From Amphibalanus amphitrite (taxonomy: Eukaryota; Arthropoda; Thecostraca; Balanomorpha; Balanidae), in the NCBI RefSeq assembly GCF_019059575.1, contig NW_024881611.1, positions 187,001 to 251,000 of the forward strand: a stretch of 64,000 nucleotides of DNA, written 5' to 3'. The notes beneath the pieces were generated by a model, which was not told where the DNA came from, did no database searches, and saw nothing but the letters and a program-made list of their open reading frames with translations. Shown piece after piece: positions 53,776 through 64,000 of this stretch. Position 1 is the first letter of the stretch, and every line of letters starts with the position of its first letter. A program made the position numbers and the translations under genes.

Positions 53776-55436
53776 CTCTTGATGTGCAGAGCAGATTTAG
53801 TTCAATGACAAAGAGCCAAGAGGGGCACTTAAACCAGGAACGCTAACAACTGTGAAAATGCACAGAAAGAAATTATAGGTATCGTCAGAGACTTGTAGGG
53901 AGATGCGCAAACGGATATCAAATGTGCTTGAGCGTTTTAGCTCAAAAACTTATTTTAAAAACTAAACATGGTGCGCGCTCACCACCTAATTATGTGCATG
54001 CGGGTTTCGTTCGTTTAAACTGAGTGACCTTAATTAAACCATAAGAAGCTAATCACGTCCTAAGCTCACTCACAAATTTCACAGGATTATATGGCCCAAC
54101 GTTTCTTATTCCAAGCGTTGGAACGCTGAACCGTGGCGAATTTGGAAAATGAGCACGAAGTGCTTAAAGAAGCTCAGCTGATTTGACATGATCACTGCCC
54201 ATTGCTCAGCCGATAATTTCTTGATTAGAGGGGTTAGGTGTTTGCAAGAAGTATGTACTGCCGCACGATGTAACGTTTACGTTATTATTTCGCTTGGTGC
54301 ACGAGGTGGCAAACGAAAGCTCGCAACGAAGCGATGCGGATCCACTGGGTGCTGGGGAGTCGGGGACACCTTATTAGACATAAAGGGTGGTAAATGGTAC
54401 TAAGCGTTACGCACTGCCCCTCGCCAGACGGAATTTAGCAATTATTTGCCCCTCGATAGACAGAACTTATCAAATATTGACTCAAATCATGACTGCTTGC
54501 ATTGCAGCATATTTAGCAACATCTCGCTGTCAACCTTTTATGCTTTAACATTCATCTTTCAGCACATGATTTAAGCAGAAGCATGATTTCACAATTACAG
54601 TGGACTACAAACTATTGTAGGTAAACTGAAAAGTGAAGTCTGGTACGTACATTCTAATAGGTGTTAAGTTTACAACTATGATGATTCGTGTGTTTGTGTC
54701 AGCCCAAAAAACTCTGCTATTGCTACCTTAGTTTAGGTTTCTGTATTTCAGTTCAAAATGACAGCTATGTCACCTCTAGTCAAATAACGGCAGCATTGTC
54801 GACTCTGTATGTCCTGGAAGCGAGTATAGGATTTCCCTGTACACTGTCCGTCTATGTAGAAGGACACGTATAAGTTACCGAACTAGATACAGATGAGTTT
54901 TTATTTTTAACATGCAATTACAAGAGTGTAATGGACCAACCAACCACCACGTAGCCATGGTGGCTGGTCGTGAAGCTGCTGCTGGTCCGGCCGTGATTGT
55001 GATCGCACACAAGTACCTATATAAAATCTTCAGAGCGTTTCGAAACATAATTCATATTTGTGGAAGCGCTTATTTCCTGGAACGCAACCACCGCGCATTT
55101 GAGAAAACCCTGCTGTAAATACGTTGGGTCGGCGGGATGGGGGAGTGGGCGCGCGTTGTGTGTGAGAGAGTTGTTTGGTGTATGTGATTTTTTGAAGTGT
55201 GCCTGTATGGGTGACGGGAACGGTGCCTGGATATAAGCACGCAGTGCTTTTTGCACCGCCTTGCATATCCTGTTCGAGACTTGTTCTTAGCAATTCGATG
55301 ATGAAGCTGATGACGAATGATGATGATGATGATGGTTGATCCAGCAAGGTGGAAAAGGACTGCCAACTGTGCTGTACATCCGACCATATAAGGGAGCGCA
55401 AGACGTAGGTACATAACTGTATAGAACGAACTACTT
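53776..55436. other. No gene recognised
   Basis: AT-rich sequence with a (GAT)n run near 55310-55335. A local hairpin, ACCACCACGTAGCCATGGTGG, lies near 54943. Open frames lack known motifs. Confidence 0.4.
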
Positions 55437-55439
55437 GGC

Positions 55440-56070
55440 AGCAGAGTTGGCCTACGTTACGTTATTTTGAAGTTTTCGGTAACCCGTAGCTGTCAGTACC
55501 GTTTCGTAGCGTAATTGGGATGTTTCGGTAGCGTAGTACGGAAAATAATAGAATAATAGTAACTACGAAATGGATTCCGTAGCAATTACAGGTCAGCTGT
55601 ATTTGTATAAGGTACATAATTTTTTTTTCAGTTTACTTATATCGTCACCAGACCTCCGGCCGTTTACACGGATGTGAGACGCCTGCTATATGAATACCAC
55701 TGAGTCTTTCTTCCGGCCGGACCGACACCGGGGATTTCCCACTGGGGAGTCCCAGGGAATTCCCTGTCGGAAGTCCAGCGCATCTAGCGAGTAGCGCGTA
55801 GGCACCGCCGCACCGACGATGCTGCAAAGCCGGCGATCATTGTGCGCAGTATTTGGCTTACTAGAGAGTAGAGACTAACCGTTTCCACTGGGTAGTGGAT
55901 GATGACATATTGCATAACGTAGTACGATAAAATAAGTTGCTGCGTTAGTTAACAAATACCGTAATTCAGTAACGTAGCAATATATAACGTATCGTAATTC
56001 GGTATCGTAGTTTTGGCAAAAAAAGCAAACGTAGCGTAACGTAGTGCGTAACGTAGCGCCACGCACTTTT
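55440..56070. repeat. Region rich in TACGTAACGTAGC-like repeats, with a central GC-rich patch
   Basis: Variants of GTAACGTAGC and CGTAGCGTAACGTAG appear at 55450-55580 and in inverted sense at 55910-56060, so the region resembles an element with degenerate inverted arms. The middle holds the cluster of kappaB-like sites at 55730-55764. Confidence 0.5.
55730..55764. promoter_or_regulatory. Cluster of three kappaB-like (Rel/NF-kappaB) sites
   Basis: GGGGATTTCCC (55730-55740), GGGGAGTCCC (55744-55753) and GGGAATTCCC (55755-55764) each match the kappaB consensus GGGRNNYYCC. No gene could be attached to them, so function is unproven. Confidence 0.35.
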
Positions 56071-56095
56071 AGAATGTGGATCGCTGATGATTGTT

Positions 56096-56125
56096 CAATA
56101 CAATACAATACAATACAATACAATA
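56096..56125. repeat. (CAATA)n microsatellite
   Basis: Six perfect units of the pentamer CAATA. Confidence 0.9.
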
Positions 56126-57278
56126 GCGCAGGCCAATTCTGCTTGGCAGACGCTCCGCTAAATATAACCGGAAACAGACCCTGGACGTTTTCTCAATCTG
56201 TAGTTTTTCGTTCTTTATTGGCGTGCAATTCACTCATGTCTTTTAGTGCTATAATACCATCTTCCCAGTTCGTTCGTCACTAAGATAAATTGAGAGTTTC
56301 GTGGGAAAAGAGGTTGTGCTTATCACAAGACGTAACAACACCCGCGAGTCATTAAAGTTTAGAGCGCGACGGTGCTAATTGTTTTTATTAGGTCAAATCG
56401 AAAAGAAAAATAACTCGAAGAAAATCACTTTGTAATGAAATTTGACCGTTTCTTTTGTGTTACTCAGCGGCGAGGGATGTATTTCTGATTGATTTGCCTT
56501 GCACAAACACCAAGGTAAGCCAGCTTGACTTCTATTCAAGTTTTTTTCCACAAGTAGGCCCGTCTGGGACCTTTCCCCATTCGGAAAAATGAAACCAAAG
56601 GAATTCATTCTTCACATAATCGGCGCAACGAATCTGTAGAGTTCTGAGGTGAGGGGACGATTCTCTTCTACAGTAACAAACATCGCCCAGGAGGGAGACA
56701 GGGTTTGACCGGCGGCTCTGAGGCTCATCTGTAGGGTTCGCTTCCTACCTGGCTGGCGACGGCGCGGCAGACGCGGACGGCAGGCGGACACACGGGGCGG
56801 AGTGCGACCGGTGGCCGGCGACGAGCCCTATTTCAGCGTGAGGGGCCGGCGGCGCGCGCACTGGCACTCGCCGGCCCACCCACGCAGCGGTCAGCTTACC
56901 TGAGCAGTGGGCGCTCCTAAATATGAGGGAAATACGTCTAAACGATTTGTTTACTTTAATAAAATGATTTACTCAACTAATATTCTTAACAAAGCCACAC
57001 CAAACATTAAAACGTTACGTTTAAGCGAACAATGTATCGTCCATTTCCAACTTTACTTTCTTATATTTCAAGATAGCAGAACCTACCTAAGAAAATAATT
57101 ACCTATTTTTTTACAATTTTTCCTTGGAAGGTATTTCAACCAACATAATCAAATGCCTACCTACCTATAAATTACCTGATTTCATACCTCACCAGACATA
57201 TCAACATTTGGTTTTATACATATCAGCCGAGGGCGGTTGGTGCCATGGAACCCATCGCCGCTTCGCCCCTAATTAAGC
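56126..57278. other. No gene supported; GC-rich patch at 56.70-56.90 kb
   Basis: The patch at about 56750-56900 is GC-rich and, on the minus strand, is bordered by good donor-like sites (CTGCTCAG/GTAAGC near 56900 and CAGCCAG/GTAGGAAG near 56750). It could be a noncoding first exon of a minus-strand gene, but the downstream partner is unknown. Confidence 0.3.
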
Positions 57279-57291
57279 TAGAGCTTCCTTC

Positions 57292-57476
57292 AAAATACTT
57301 TGTGAATGACCTCTCCTTGAAATTGTATGTAGGATATAATATATTTTACAAAAAGTCAAATACAGAAATGATAAATTTTCGATCACGGTCATTCAAGGAG
57401 AGGAGATCAATTCGATCAAGGAGAGGTCATTCACAAAGTATTTTAAAGTACAAATGCTCCTTGCACAAGCACTAAG
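57292..57476. mobile_element. Short fold-back element with the same tail and 13-bp target duplication
   Basis: Arms 57292-57320 and 57416-57444 (core ACTTTGTGAATGACCTCTCC and inverse) are followed by a tail with AATGCTCCTTGCACAAGCAC. An exact 13-bp direct repeat, TAGAGCTTCCTTC, flanks it (57279-57291 and 57477-57489). Confidence 0.8.
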
Positions 57477-57529
57477 TAGAGCTTCCTTCGTCAAAATATA
57501 TATAAAAAACGAGCGTGTGCGCGGTTACA

Positions 57530-58660
57530 AGACGCAGCGAATGGTACTCAGCAAATTTTAAGGTCTCAGGTCAGCTGGTGACCTCTGAAGTCAGGTCAAC
57601 ATGACCTGTACTCGGAGTGTATTGGTGTTACAAGATCCGACTTGAATCGGTGATCATGAGTGTCAGCTTTCAACATTCTGTCGCTAACGTGTGTCGAGAA
57701 ATCACAAGAAAGCCGTAAGGGGGTGGCGCTACTAAGTCCCACAAGACGTTTTTCGCGATTTTTCTGAACGCATTGTCCATGATAATTGAAAGCTGACACA
57801 CCTGAACTTTGATTCAACTCGGATTTGGTGACTCCAGCTCAATTTTATGGTCAGGTCAGGTCACCGACCTATGACGTCATAAGCGAACCTCTGCACGGCC
57901 CTAAAAGGTTGAAACTTTGCAACACCATCAGTGTCAGGGAGCCTTTTGCATTGAGATGAAACTTACAGACTTACAGGACTTTGTAAGCTTCCATGCCATC
58001 GTAACTTGAGTTATATCTCGGATTTTGCATGAATGTCACCTAAGGTCAGGTCGGTCGCGTGACTTCACCATTAGGTAGGTCTAGGTATATGTCAATGTGA
58101 GAAATATAGAAGCTTATTTTGGGGCAAAAAAAAACGATGTAAGACTATTTCACAATGCACGCACATGGGAACGTAACTTACTAATATAGATGTAGGTCCA
58201 AGCATAGATAACAGTAGGTAGAACTTTTATCTATGCTTGTTCTACTGTTATCTATGGTCCAAGCGAATGAAAATCATGGATTTAATCGTGCAAGGTCCCA
58301 ACCTAACTTTTGCATCGTTGACCTTGTGTAACGTCATATATGACGTCACTCGGTCATCGGATTTTCATCGTCAATAATTTACGATGAAATTGGTCTTACG
58401 AGTCGCGAAAGACACAAAAATCTCAGAAATATATGCGATTTCGAATGATATGCAACATGACATCCTCCGAACAAGTTTGTGACCTGAACAGCTTTGATTT
58501 GACCTTGGCTTGATGTTAACAGTGTGCAGAAAAGATGATGATGTGCAGAAAAAAGGTTGCCGAAAACGCCGGCGCCCAACACCACCGTTTTTGAGATATT
58601 CCAAAAACCTCATGGGAGCGTTAAAAAAAAAAATCCTCGGCCCAGGGCGGGTTAACGGCC
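57530..58660. repeat. Copy of the ACCTATGACGTCAT repeat family, with a hairpin-type end
   Basis: Text at about 57860-57960 parallels 18700-18800 and 14855-14920 (ACCTATGACGTCATAAGYGAA...CTCTGCAYGG), and 58300-58390 parallels 19000-19090 and 51300-51370. The right end, GGGCGGG followed by TTAA near 58648-58655, resembles TTAA-element ends. Confidence 0.55.
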
Positions 58661-59331
58661 GCATATCCTTTACGTTGCGATCACCCTGTTTGGCATGCTA
58701 TGGCTGGTAGCTGTCGGCGATTGCCCAGTCCGGATAGGAGCTGCCCGTCCCGTCCCCGGTCGGCCCGAACGGTCTGCCGCCTGCCCGAGCCGACTTTAGC
58801 GGACCACTCCTCACCAATCGGCTAAACCGGTTACCGGCCGGTAACTACAGCAGCGAGCCGAGCGGGCATCGCACTCAGTCCGTCACACCGGCCAAACAGA
58901 CAGACGGTCACCCTGAACAAACAAACAGCCGGTCTCAACAGAGTCCCATCCAACTCACTATTTCCAGATTCCCTGGTGAAGCGTTAAAAACACACTAAAC
59001 GGTTACAGCATTATTTATTCCAAAGGAACCAGTGATCATGGATGTTATGTAGGTAGGTACTGATTGTTCGCTGATCCCGATTACATAGTGTTTACCACCA
59101 TTAAAAAAAAAAAACTCGGACCAAATCAACTTTTAGCCGAGAGGGTGTTACTGAGACCATAGGTAGTCAGTAGTCCCAGTTTCGGATTAAGCTGTGGGAT
59201 TACTTCACAGCTGGGCGCCGAGCTATAGGGGGCGTGGCGCTCCTGGTAGACCGATGAGCCCCGCCCACACCGCGTCCCGCTGACAGTGTCTTTCGCCACG
59301 GTCGGCCTGGCAGGCGGAGCATGGTAAAACG

Positions 59332-60256
59332 TAGGGTAACTGTGGGGAAGACGCACCCCTGGGTTAAACGCCTCCCCTAAAAAAATCGTATTTCTTATCG
59401 ACGGATAGGTGTTTTATCCTGTCTTTCAGAACAGTCAGCTGCTTGTTTACGTAGGTCTCTATTTCCGGTTCTGCGTCTTGAGGAGCAGCGTGGGTAGGTG
59501 CTGATGTTGGTTTTGGGTGTTGTTTTTGTTGTTTTTACAGAAGATTCCTAACATTTTGATGCCCTCTTTATATCACAAAACTTGCTATTGTGCACATCAC
59601 TCAAAACTGCGTTTTATTGTCATTGTGTTGAACGTATTATGCTGCGGCGTTAGTGGCGCGTTTTTTGTCAATATTTTGTTGACCGGAAATGGAGTGGATG
59701 GGGCAAGACGCCTACTCGATGCATGGGGCAAGACGCCCCCAGTTTTCTGAAAGGGGGGCGTTTTGCACGGTGGTGAGAGTGCAGGGTAGCGCCCTGTAGG
59801 TCGGGGCCGAAAAGGCCTCTCCCTGCCCTTTTTTGCTGATATATCCTAAACGACTGCAGATATCGTCACCAAACTTTCAGGACTCCTCCGGGCATCGATT
59901 TTACACATTGCAACAAAATTTTATTCCAAAGGCTATGATAGGTTGACCACAAATGACGTCAGAATGACGTCAAGTTCTGCCATGTTCATCATTTTCTGTT
60001 GATGGATGGGGTGGGGGCGCTTTGCACATGGGTGTGGGCGTATTACCCAGGGTATGGGGCAAAACGCCCTTTTGTAAGGGTATGCGAAAACCTTTTTGGG
60101 GGGTTAAATACCACACGCAGGTGTCTTTTCTTGGTCTCAAAGCGTAGTAAAAAGAATGAGCTACATGATGGTGCCCAAAGGTTTAAGTAATCTGTGTTGG
60201 GTTGAGTGTCAGAAGGTTTCGCGCTTAAGGGGGGCGTTTTTGACCTATTCACCCTA
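59332..60256 (+). mobile_element. TAGGGTAAC-ended element, copy 2 (925 bp)
   Basis: Second copy of the element at 30468-31392, same orientation, about 97 percent identical by eye. Flanks differ completely, which fixes both ends. No obvious target duplication. Confidence 0.85.
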
Positions 60257-61688
60257 CTTAACTCTTTAAATCATCGGCACATTACCATACGCGGGATAAT
60301 GATGATGGTGCGCACAATGCGCTCTTATAGCGGTACAGCACTAAAATTTGATGCATGAAGTCTTGCGTGAAGACGAGAAAAAACACTTTCACGCCTTCGT
60401 AGAAAATCAAACGCATTTTAGCTACGCATTTTGTATTAGAATGAGAAACGTTTTACGCCGTCTGATCGGTTTTATCGATTTCTTTTATATTTTGAACGAA
60501 GAGTGATGGTGTCATCGGGTCATTCCACGGCAATATTTTGAAATAACACCGCGGTCAATGTTGCGGGTCCGGTACTGCGCCGCCGAACTCTGCTCCCCGC
60601 GGCGGTGACTCTGTGCGTTTGTGCACTGATTGCGCCCGAGGTCCCGTGCCGGGTGCCCTTCCTGCGCCAGCAACCTGGGGCGGCCGCGAGTGGCATCCAG
60701 TGTCGCACGCTGCCCTCCCCACGGTCCGGGCGCCACCTTTAATGGCCCAAACAGCGGGTACTCAGGCCAACACAGGACCGCCACAATCGGCCCGAGGTGT
60801 GACCGCTGATCGGCCGTCTGCACGCGGTACGGTAGATACAGATTTGGAAACAAACGGTGAACGGTAAACACCCTCGCCTGGATAGGACAAAAAGACTGCC
60901 GTCACAAAAACACCAACTGGTAAAAAGACAGCAACAAATGATCACATTCTCCTCTGGTTGGTGCTCTTAAACTCTCATTGAGATTATGGCATTGACCATG
61001 GTTGAACCACTCTACTAAACTCGACGAATAAATCATATTGAGATATGTAGAGCGTTGTGTGTGCAGTTGTGTGCTCTGCCTTGGGCACGCTGCGAGGCGT
61101 GTGCCCTGTGCACTGCACTGAGTGTCGTGGGTGACGCACCTTCCGCCGTGTGCCATGGGCCGAGCGTCCGGTCCCGGTCGGACCAAAGTATGGGTCAGCC
61201 GGGACCGTGGGCAGCCACTCCGGCTGGGTGTGACACGGCGGCCGGCGGCGGTACGGCCGCGCTGCACGGTTCGCCGGCCCGCAGCGCACTGCTTCGGGCT
61301 CGGCTCTTTGTAGTCGGGCGTGAGACTGGCAGCGTACAAATGAGCCAGGCCAGATTCACACCAGGGGGTCGGTCCGTGGACGAACCATGAGCCAGTGTTA
61401 GCAGGACAGCAAACATGGCCGGCATGGACAAAACAGAGGTAGGACTAGGAGTGTGGTGTGATGCAAGGGATAAGAAAGCTCTATGTAGTCCGTAACTTAT
61501 TCTGCGGCACCGGAACCGGAACAGACCATTAGTTTTCACTTTTCAGCTCCTGTCCATTGCGATATAGATAGATGTCATGGAAGTTGGCATATCATGCCTT
61601 TGATTCAAGCCAGATCTTTCGAAACCAACCAATTTTTTAAGTCAGGTCAGGTCAGTTTATCGTCTAGGACCTCAGGTAAATGAGCCCA
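60257..61688. other. No gene supported; CpG-rich patches at 60.54-60.83 and 61.05-61.43 kb
   Basis: Two GC-rich patches contain open frames on both strands without recognisable domains. At 61415 a well-placed ATG (AAACATGG) opens MAGMDKTE and meets a GTAGGA donor after 24 bases, so a first coding exon is possible but unproven. Confidence 0.3.
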
Positions 61689-63623
61689 TAGGGTAAGGTG
61701 CCTAATTAGCGACCCTTTCCGATTTGCGACCTACCTCCCTACAGAAAAACTGGCAGGAGAAAATGGGGTGAAAACATCGTCAAAAGGTCAGCCATACTTT
61801 GGTTATCAAATTAAATTATTTTCCGGTCGTCGATGTTTCTGGTGAAACGTTTCAGGTGAGTTTAAATGAAAATGACGAGTTTCTTATCCAAAACGTGTGT
61901 GTTTGGGCCCTCTCTGATGAAAAGCGATGCACATAAGGATGATGCACCTTTTTTATTCTGAATCGACATTCCTTTTTTAATTGATTGCCATTTTCCCATA
62001 GTGAATCGCTCAACTGTGCACAGCATGGCGGTTAAAAATGTGTCGCAACTCATATTTCCTATTTGCGCCTGACATGGTCGCAAATAGCTCAAGAAGGGAA
62101 AGAAAGGGGAAAAGAGAGAAATGAAAATGAGGTACTGCTGAAGCTTGCAATGTGTGGCAGGGGATGTCAAATGTTGTCACCGACTGCAGGGGTGCCGAAT
62201 TCAGGGCGGACCTCGAATATCATACAAAATAGCCCGCAAAATTTGGGTTTCCGCCTTCTTTTCGCCTTCGGTGCATCACATGATCAGTTTTTACTCACGT
62301 AAATGTGTTGGATAAACGTTCCTGTTCGAGTGATTGAGTGCTTTGTGTATAGGTTATCTTTTTTAGATCATATTTCATGTTTTCCGGCGTCGCATTTTTT
62401 TTGCCATTTTTAATATGGGGAAACCCATAGACTTATTAGCGACCCTCCCCGGTCGCTAATCGGGAAGAGTTCCCTATTAGCGTTTTTTTGCAATGGTTTG
62501 CCAAAATGCTCACTACAAATAAGTTAGTGAATATTGGGGCAGAAAATGACTATATTTTAACCCTCGCCCGTAAACGGCGATCTGCCACCTTCGTCCATGC
62601 AGGGGGGGGGGGGGTTGGTGCGACCCCCCCTTGGCGTTTGAAAACGGAGCGTCGTAGAGCTTAGCGGAAAAGACCAACGGATTGCTCTCGCCGAGATCTC
62701 GCGATTGGTGGTATATTTTTTGGTCCTAGGTCAACATTTGACCTACTTTTGACCGGTCAAAGGTCAAATTTTCGGAAAAATAGACTTTTTCAAATTTTCC
62801 GCGGCGATTGCGGCAAAACGGTGGGAGATATCGACTTGCAACCTTCACTATCGTGTTCCTTGATCAATTCTCTATCGTTTGGTATGTATTTCGTTTCCCT
62901 AGCTCTAAAAATGGCGCGTTGGGAGCGCCGGAAGTCGGCAAGGTCACAGTCGGCGGCAGAAATTCGAAAAATCAAAATTTAAATTTTTGAAATCTGATTG
63001 TATTTTTGGATTTGGGATGTCCATTTGCTCCCTATAGAAGCTAATATTGCTGCATATTCCCATTGAGGTGACAAGAATTAGCAAAATAGTGGTTCGGGCG
63101 CTTTTCAAAAATAGTACCGGACGCTGTTCCTCTTGTGACGTCATAGCTCCGTGACCTGACCTGACCCGGTCAAGTTTCTTATACCATATGATAGCCAATA
63201 CTTGCCCCAACATGCATGGGAAGTTTCATCACGATCCATCAACCGATGTCCGTACCACCGGCAGGAAACCTTGGGCGTTGGCACTCAGTTTGTGAAAATC
63301 CGGCCGGAGGCTGTTCCCTTTGTGACGTCATAACTCCGTGACCTGACATGACCCGGTCAAATTTTTTTTTATCAAAAGATGCGCAAGGTTTGCCCCATAA
63401 GGTACTCAAAATTTGGCGGCGCTGCGCGCCGCCGTTTTTGCACTATTTCCGAAAAACCTCAGGGGGGGGGGGGTTGCACCAACCCCCCCCCCCTACATGG
63501 GCGAGGGTTAATAGAAAAATGAACGATCTCTCCGAAAATGAAGCCAGTAACACAGTGGCACCCACAGAGCGTGAGCAATGACGGTTCAAATTAAGGGGGT
63601 CGCTAATTAGGCACCTTACCCTA
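61689..63623. mobile_element. TAGGGTAAGG-ended element with a nested TTAA element
   Basis: The ends (TAGGGTAAGGTGCCTAATTA and 7 more bases) are perfect 27-bp inverted repeats at 61689-61715 and 63597-63623. CCCA on both sides may be the target duplication. Without the insert 62561-63507 the element is just under 1 kb. Internal CGCTAATCGGGAAG motifs relate to the ends. No transposase frame. Confidence 0.85.
62561..63507. mobile_element. TTAA element, CCCTCGCCC subfamily, copy 2
   Basis: Nearly identical to 17073-18017 over its full length and in the same orientation. Flanked by TTAA at 62557-62560 and 63508-63511. The palindrome is at 63415-63433. It is nested inside the element 61689-63623. 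Confidence 0.9.
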
Positions 63624-63639
63624 CCCATACGGCCCAAAA

Positions 63640-64000
63640 ACGGCAACTTTGCATTTTGCGACCAGCTTAGCGCAACGGAATCTTGCGCAGGTATATAGAT
63701 GAAGTGAAGCCTACATAGCGTAGCCAATTCCAAGGTCCTCAACACATACATATCTCTGATTTTCATTGGGGTCACCTGAGGTCAAGTCGATCACGTGACA
63801 TCATTGCAAGCCTATAGGTGAATATGAATACTGCTTGCTTAGCGCCGGAAATGAGCTATTGGGATCTTGGGAACATGGAATCATGATTTCATCCCGAGGT
63901 TCGACGCTCTGGTTTTGAATTTTTGAAATTGTATGACGTCTATATGATGACATCAATAAGGTCGCTTGAGCCTTGGCCCTTGAGGTCATCGAAGTTTCTT
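63640..64000. repeat. Start of another ACCTGAGGTCA/TGACGTC repeat copy
   Basis: The text from about 63745 (CATATCTCTGATTTTCATTG, then GGTCACCTGAGGTCAAGTCGAT) parallels 58010-58200 and 18840-18960. It runs off the window end. Confidence 0.5.

Noticed and set aside
60512..60871. 119-codon minus-strand frame in a CpG-rich patch
   Set aside because: Overlapping frames are open on both strands because of base composition, and none shows a recognised motif.
61195..61539. Minus-strand frame starting MPAMFAVLLTLAHG as a secreted protein
   Set aside because: The hydrophobic start is short, the rest is low-complexity, and no splice or homology support was seen.

Overview
The window is intron- and transposon-rich animal DNA. 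It is almost certainly arthropod, because it carries a complete gene for crustacean cardioactive peptide (CCAP, mature PFCNAFTGC-amide), a neuropeptide of arthropods. GC-rich exons in a repeat-laden genome would suit a crustacean, but order and genus cannot be settled from the sequence. No bacterial, plasmid or phage features were seen. Most long open frames are chance frames or lie in repeats.

Three protein genes can be reconstructed by splicing. (1) Plus strand, 3231-5441: the last three coding exons of an isochorismatase-domain hydrolase of the ISOC2 type; the first exon(s), with the catalytic Asp, were not found. (2) Minus strand, 26870-8426: a six-exon two-pore-domain potassium channel (K2P), 481 residues as spliced here, with both selectivity filters and all four membrane helices. 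(3) Minus strand, 42217-38644: a three-coding-exon CCAP precursor of 125 residues. The three genes have no evident functional link. Weak evidence also exists for an RFX X-box promoter with a tiny first coding exon near 33.8 kb.

The rest is mostly mobile DNA, often nested. I can delimit: TTAA-flanked elements (17073-18017, 62561-63507, 36837-37740, 40510-41677, 52013-53180, 50336-51109, 15348-16517, 23544-24020); hAT-like elements with 8-bp target duplications (19861-22385, 42576-44664, 47487-49028, 25271-25429, 16733-18195); a CACTA-like element (44810-47001); elements with TAGGG ends (30468-31392 and its copy 59332-60256, 34554-36299, 61689-63623); and several fold-back elements, two of them sharing a 3-prime tail and flanked by unusually long 12-13 bp duplications (31455-32035, 57292-57476). 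GC-rich minisatellites fill the interiors of at least two hAT elements.

The main candidate for an undescribed system is the TTAA group. Different subfamilies have different outer ends, but each end carries a G-run/palindrome/C-run hairpin whose central tag is subfamily-specific. Two subfamilies share a subterminal 19-bp palindrome, and the interiors are loaded with AGGTCA nuclear-receptor half-sites and TGACGTCA sites. One copy sits in the large intron of the CCAP gene. Stretches without a supported gene are listed as such.
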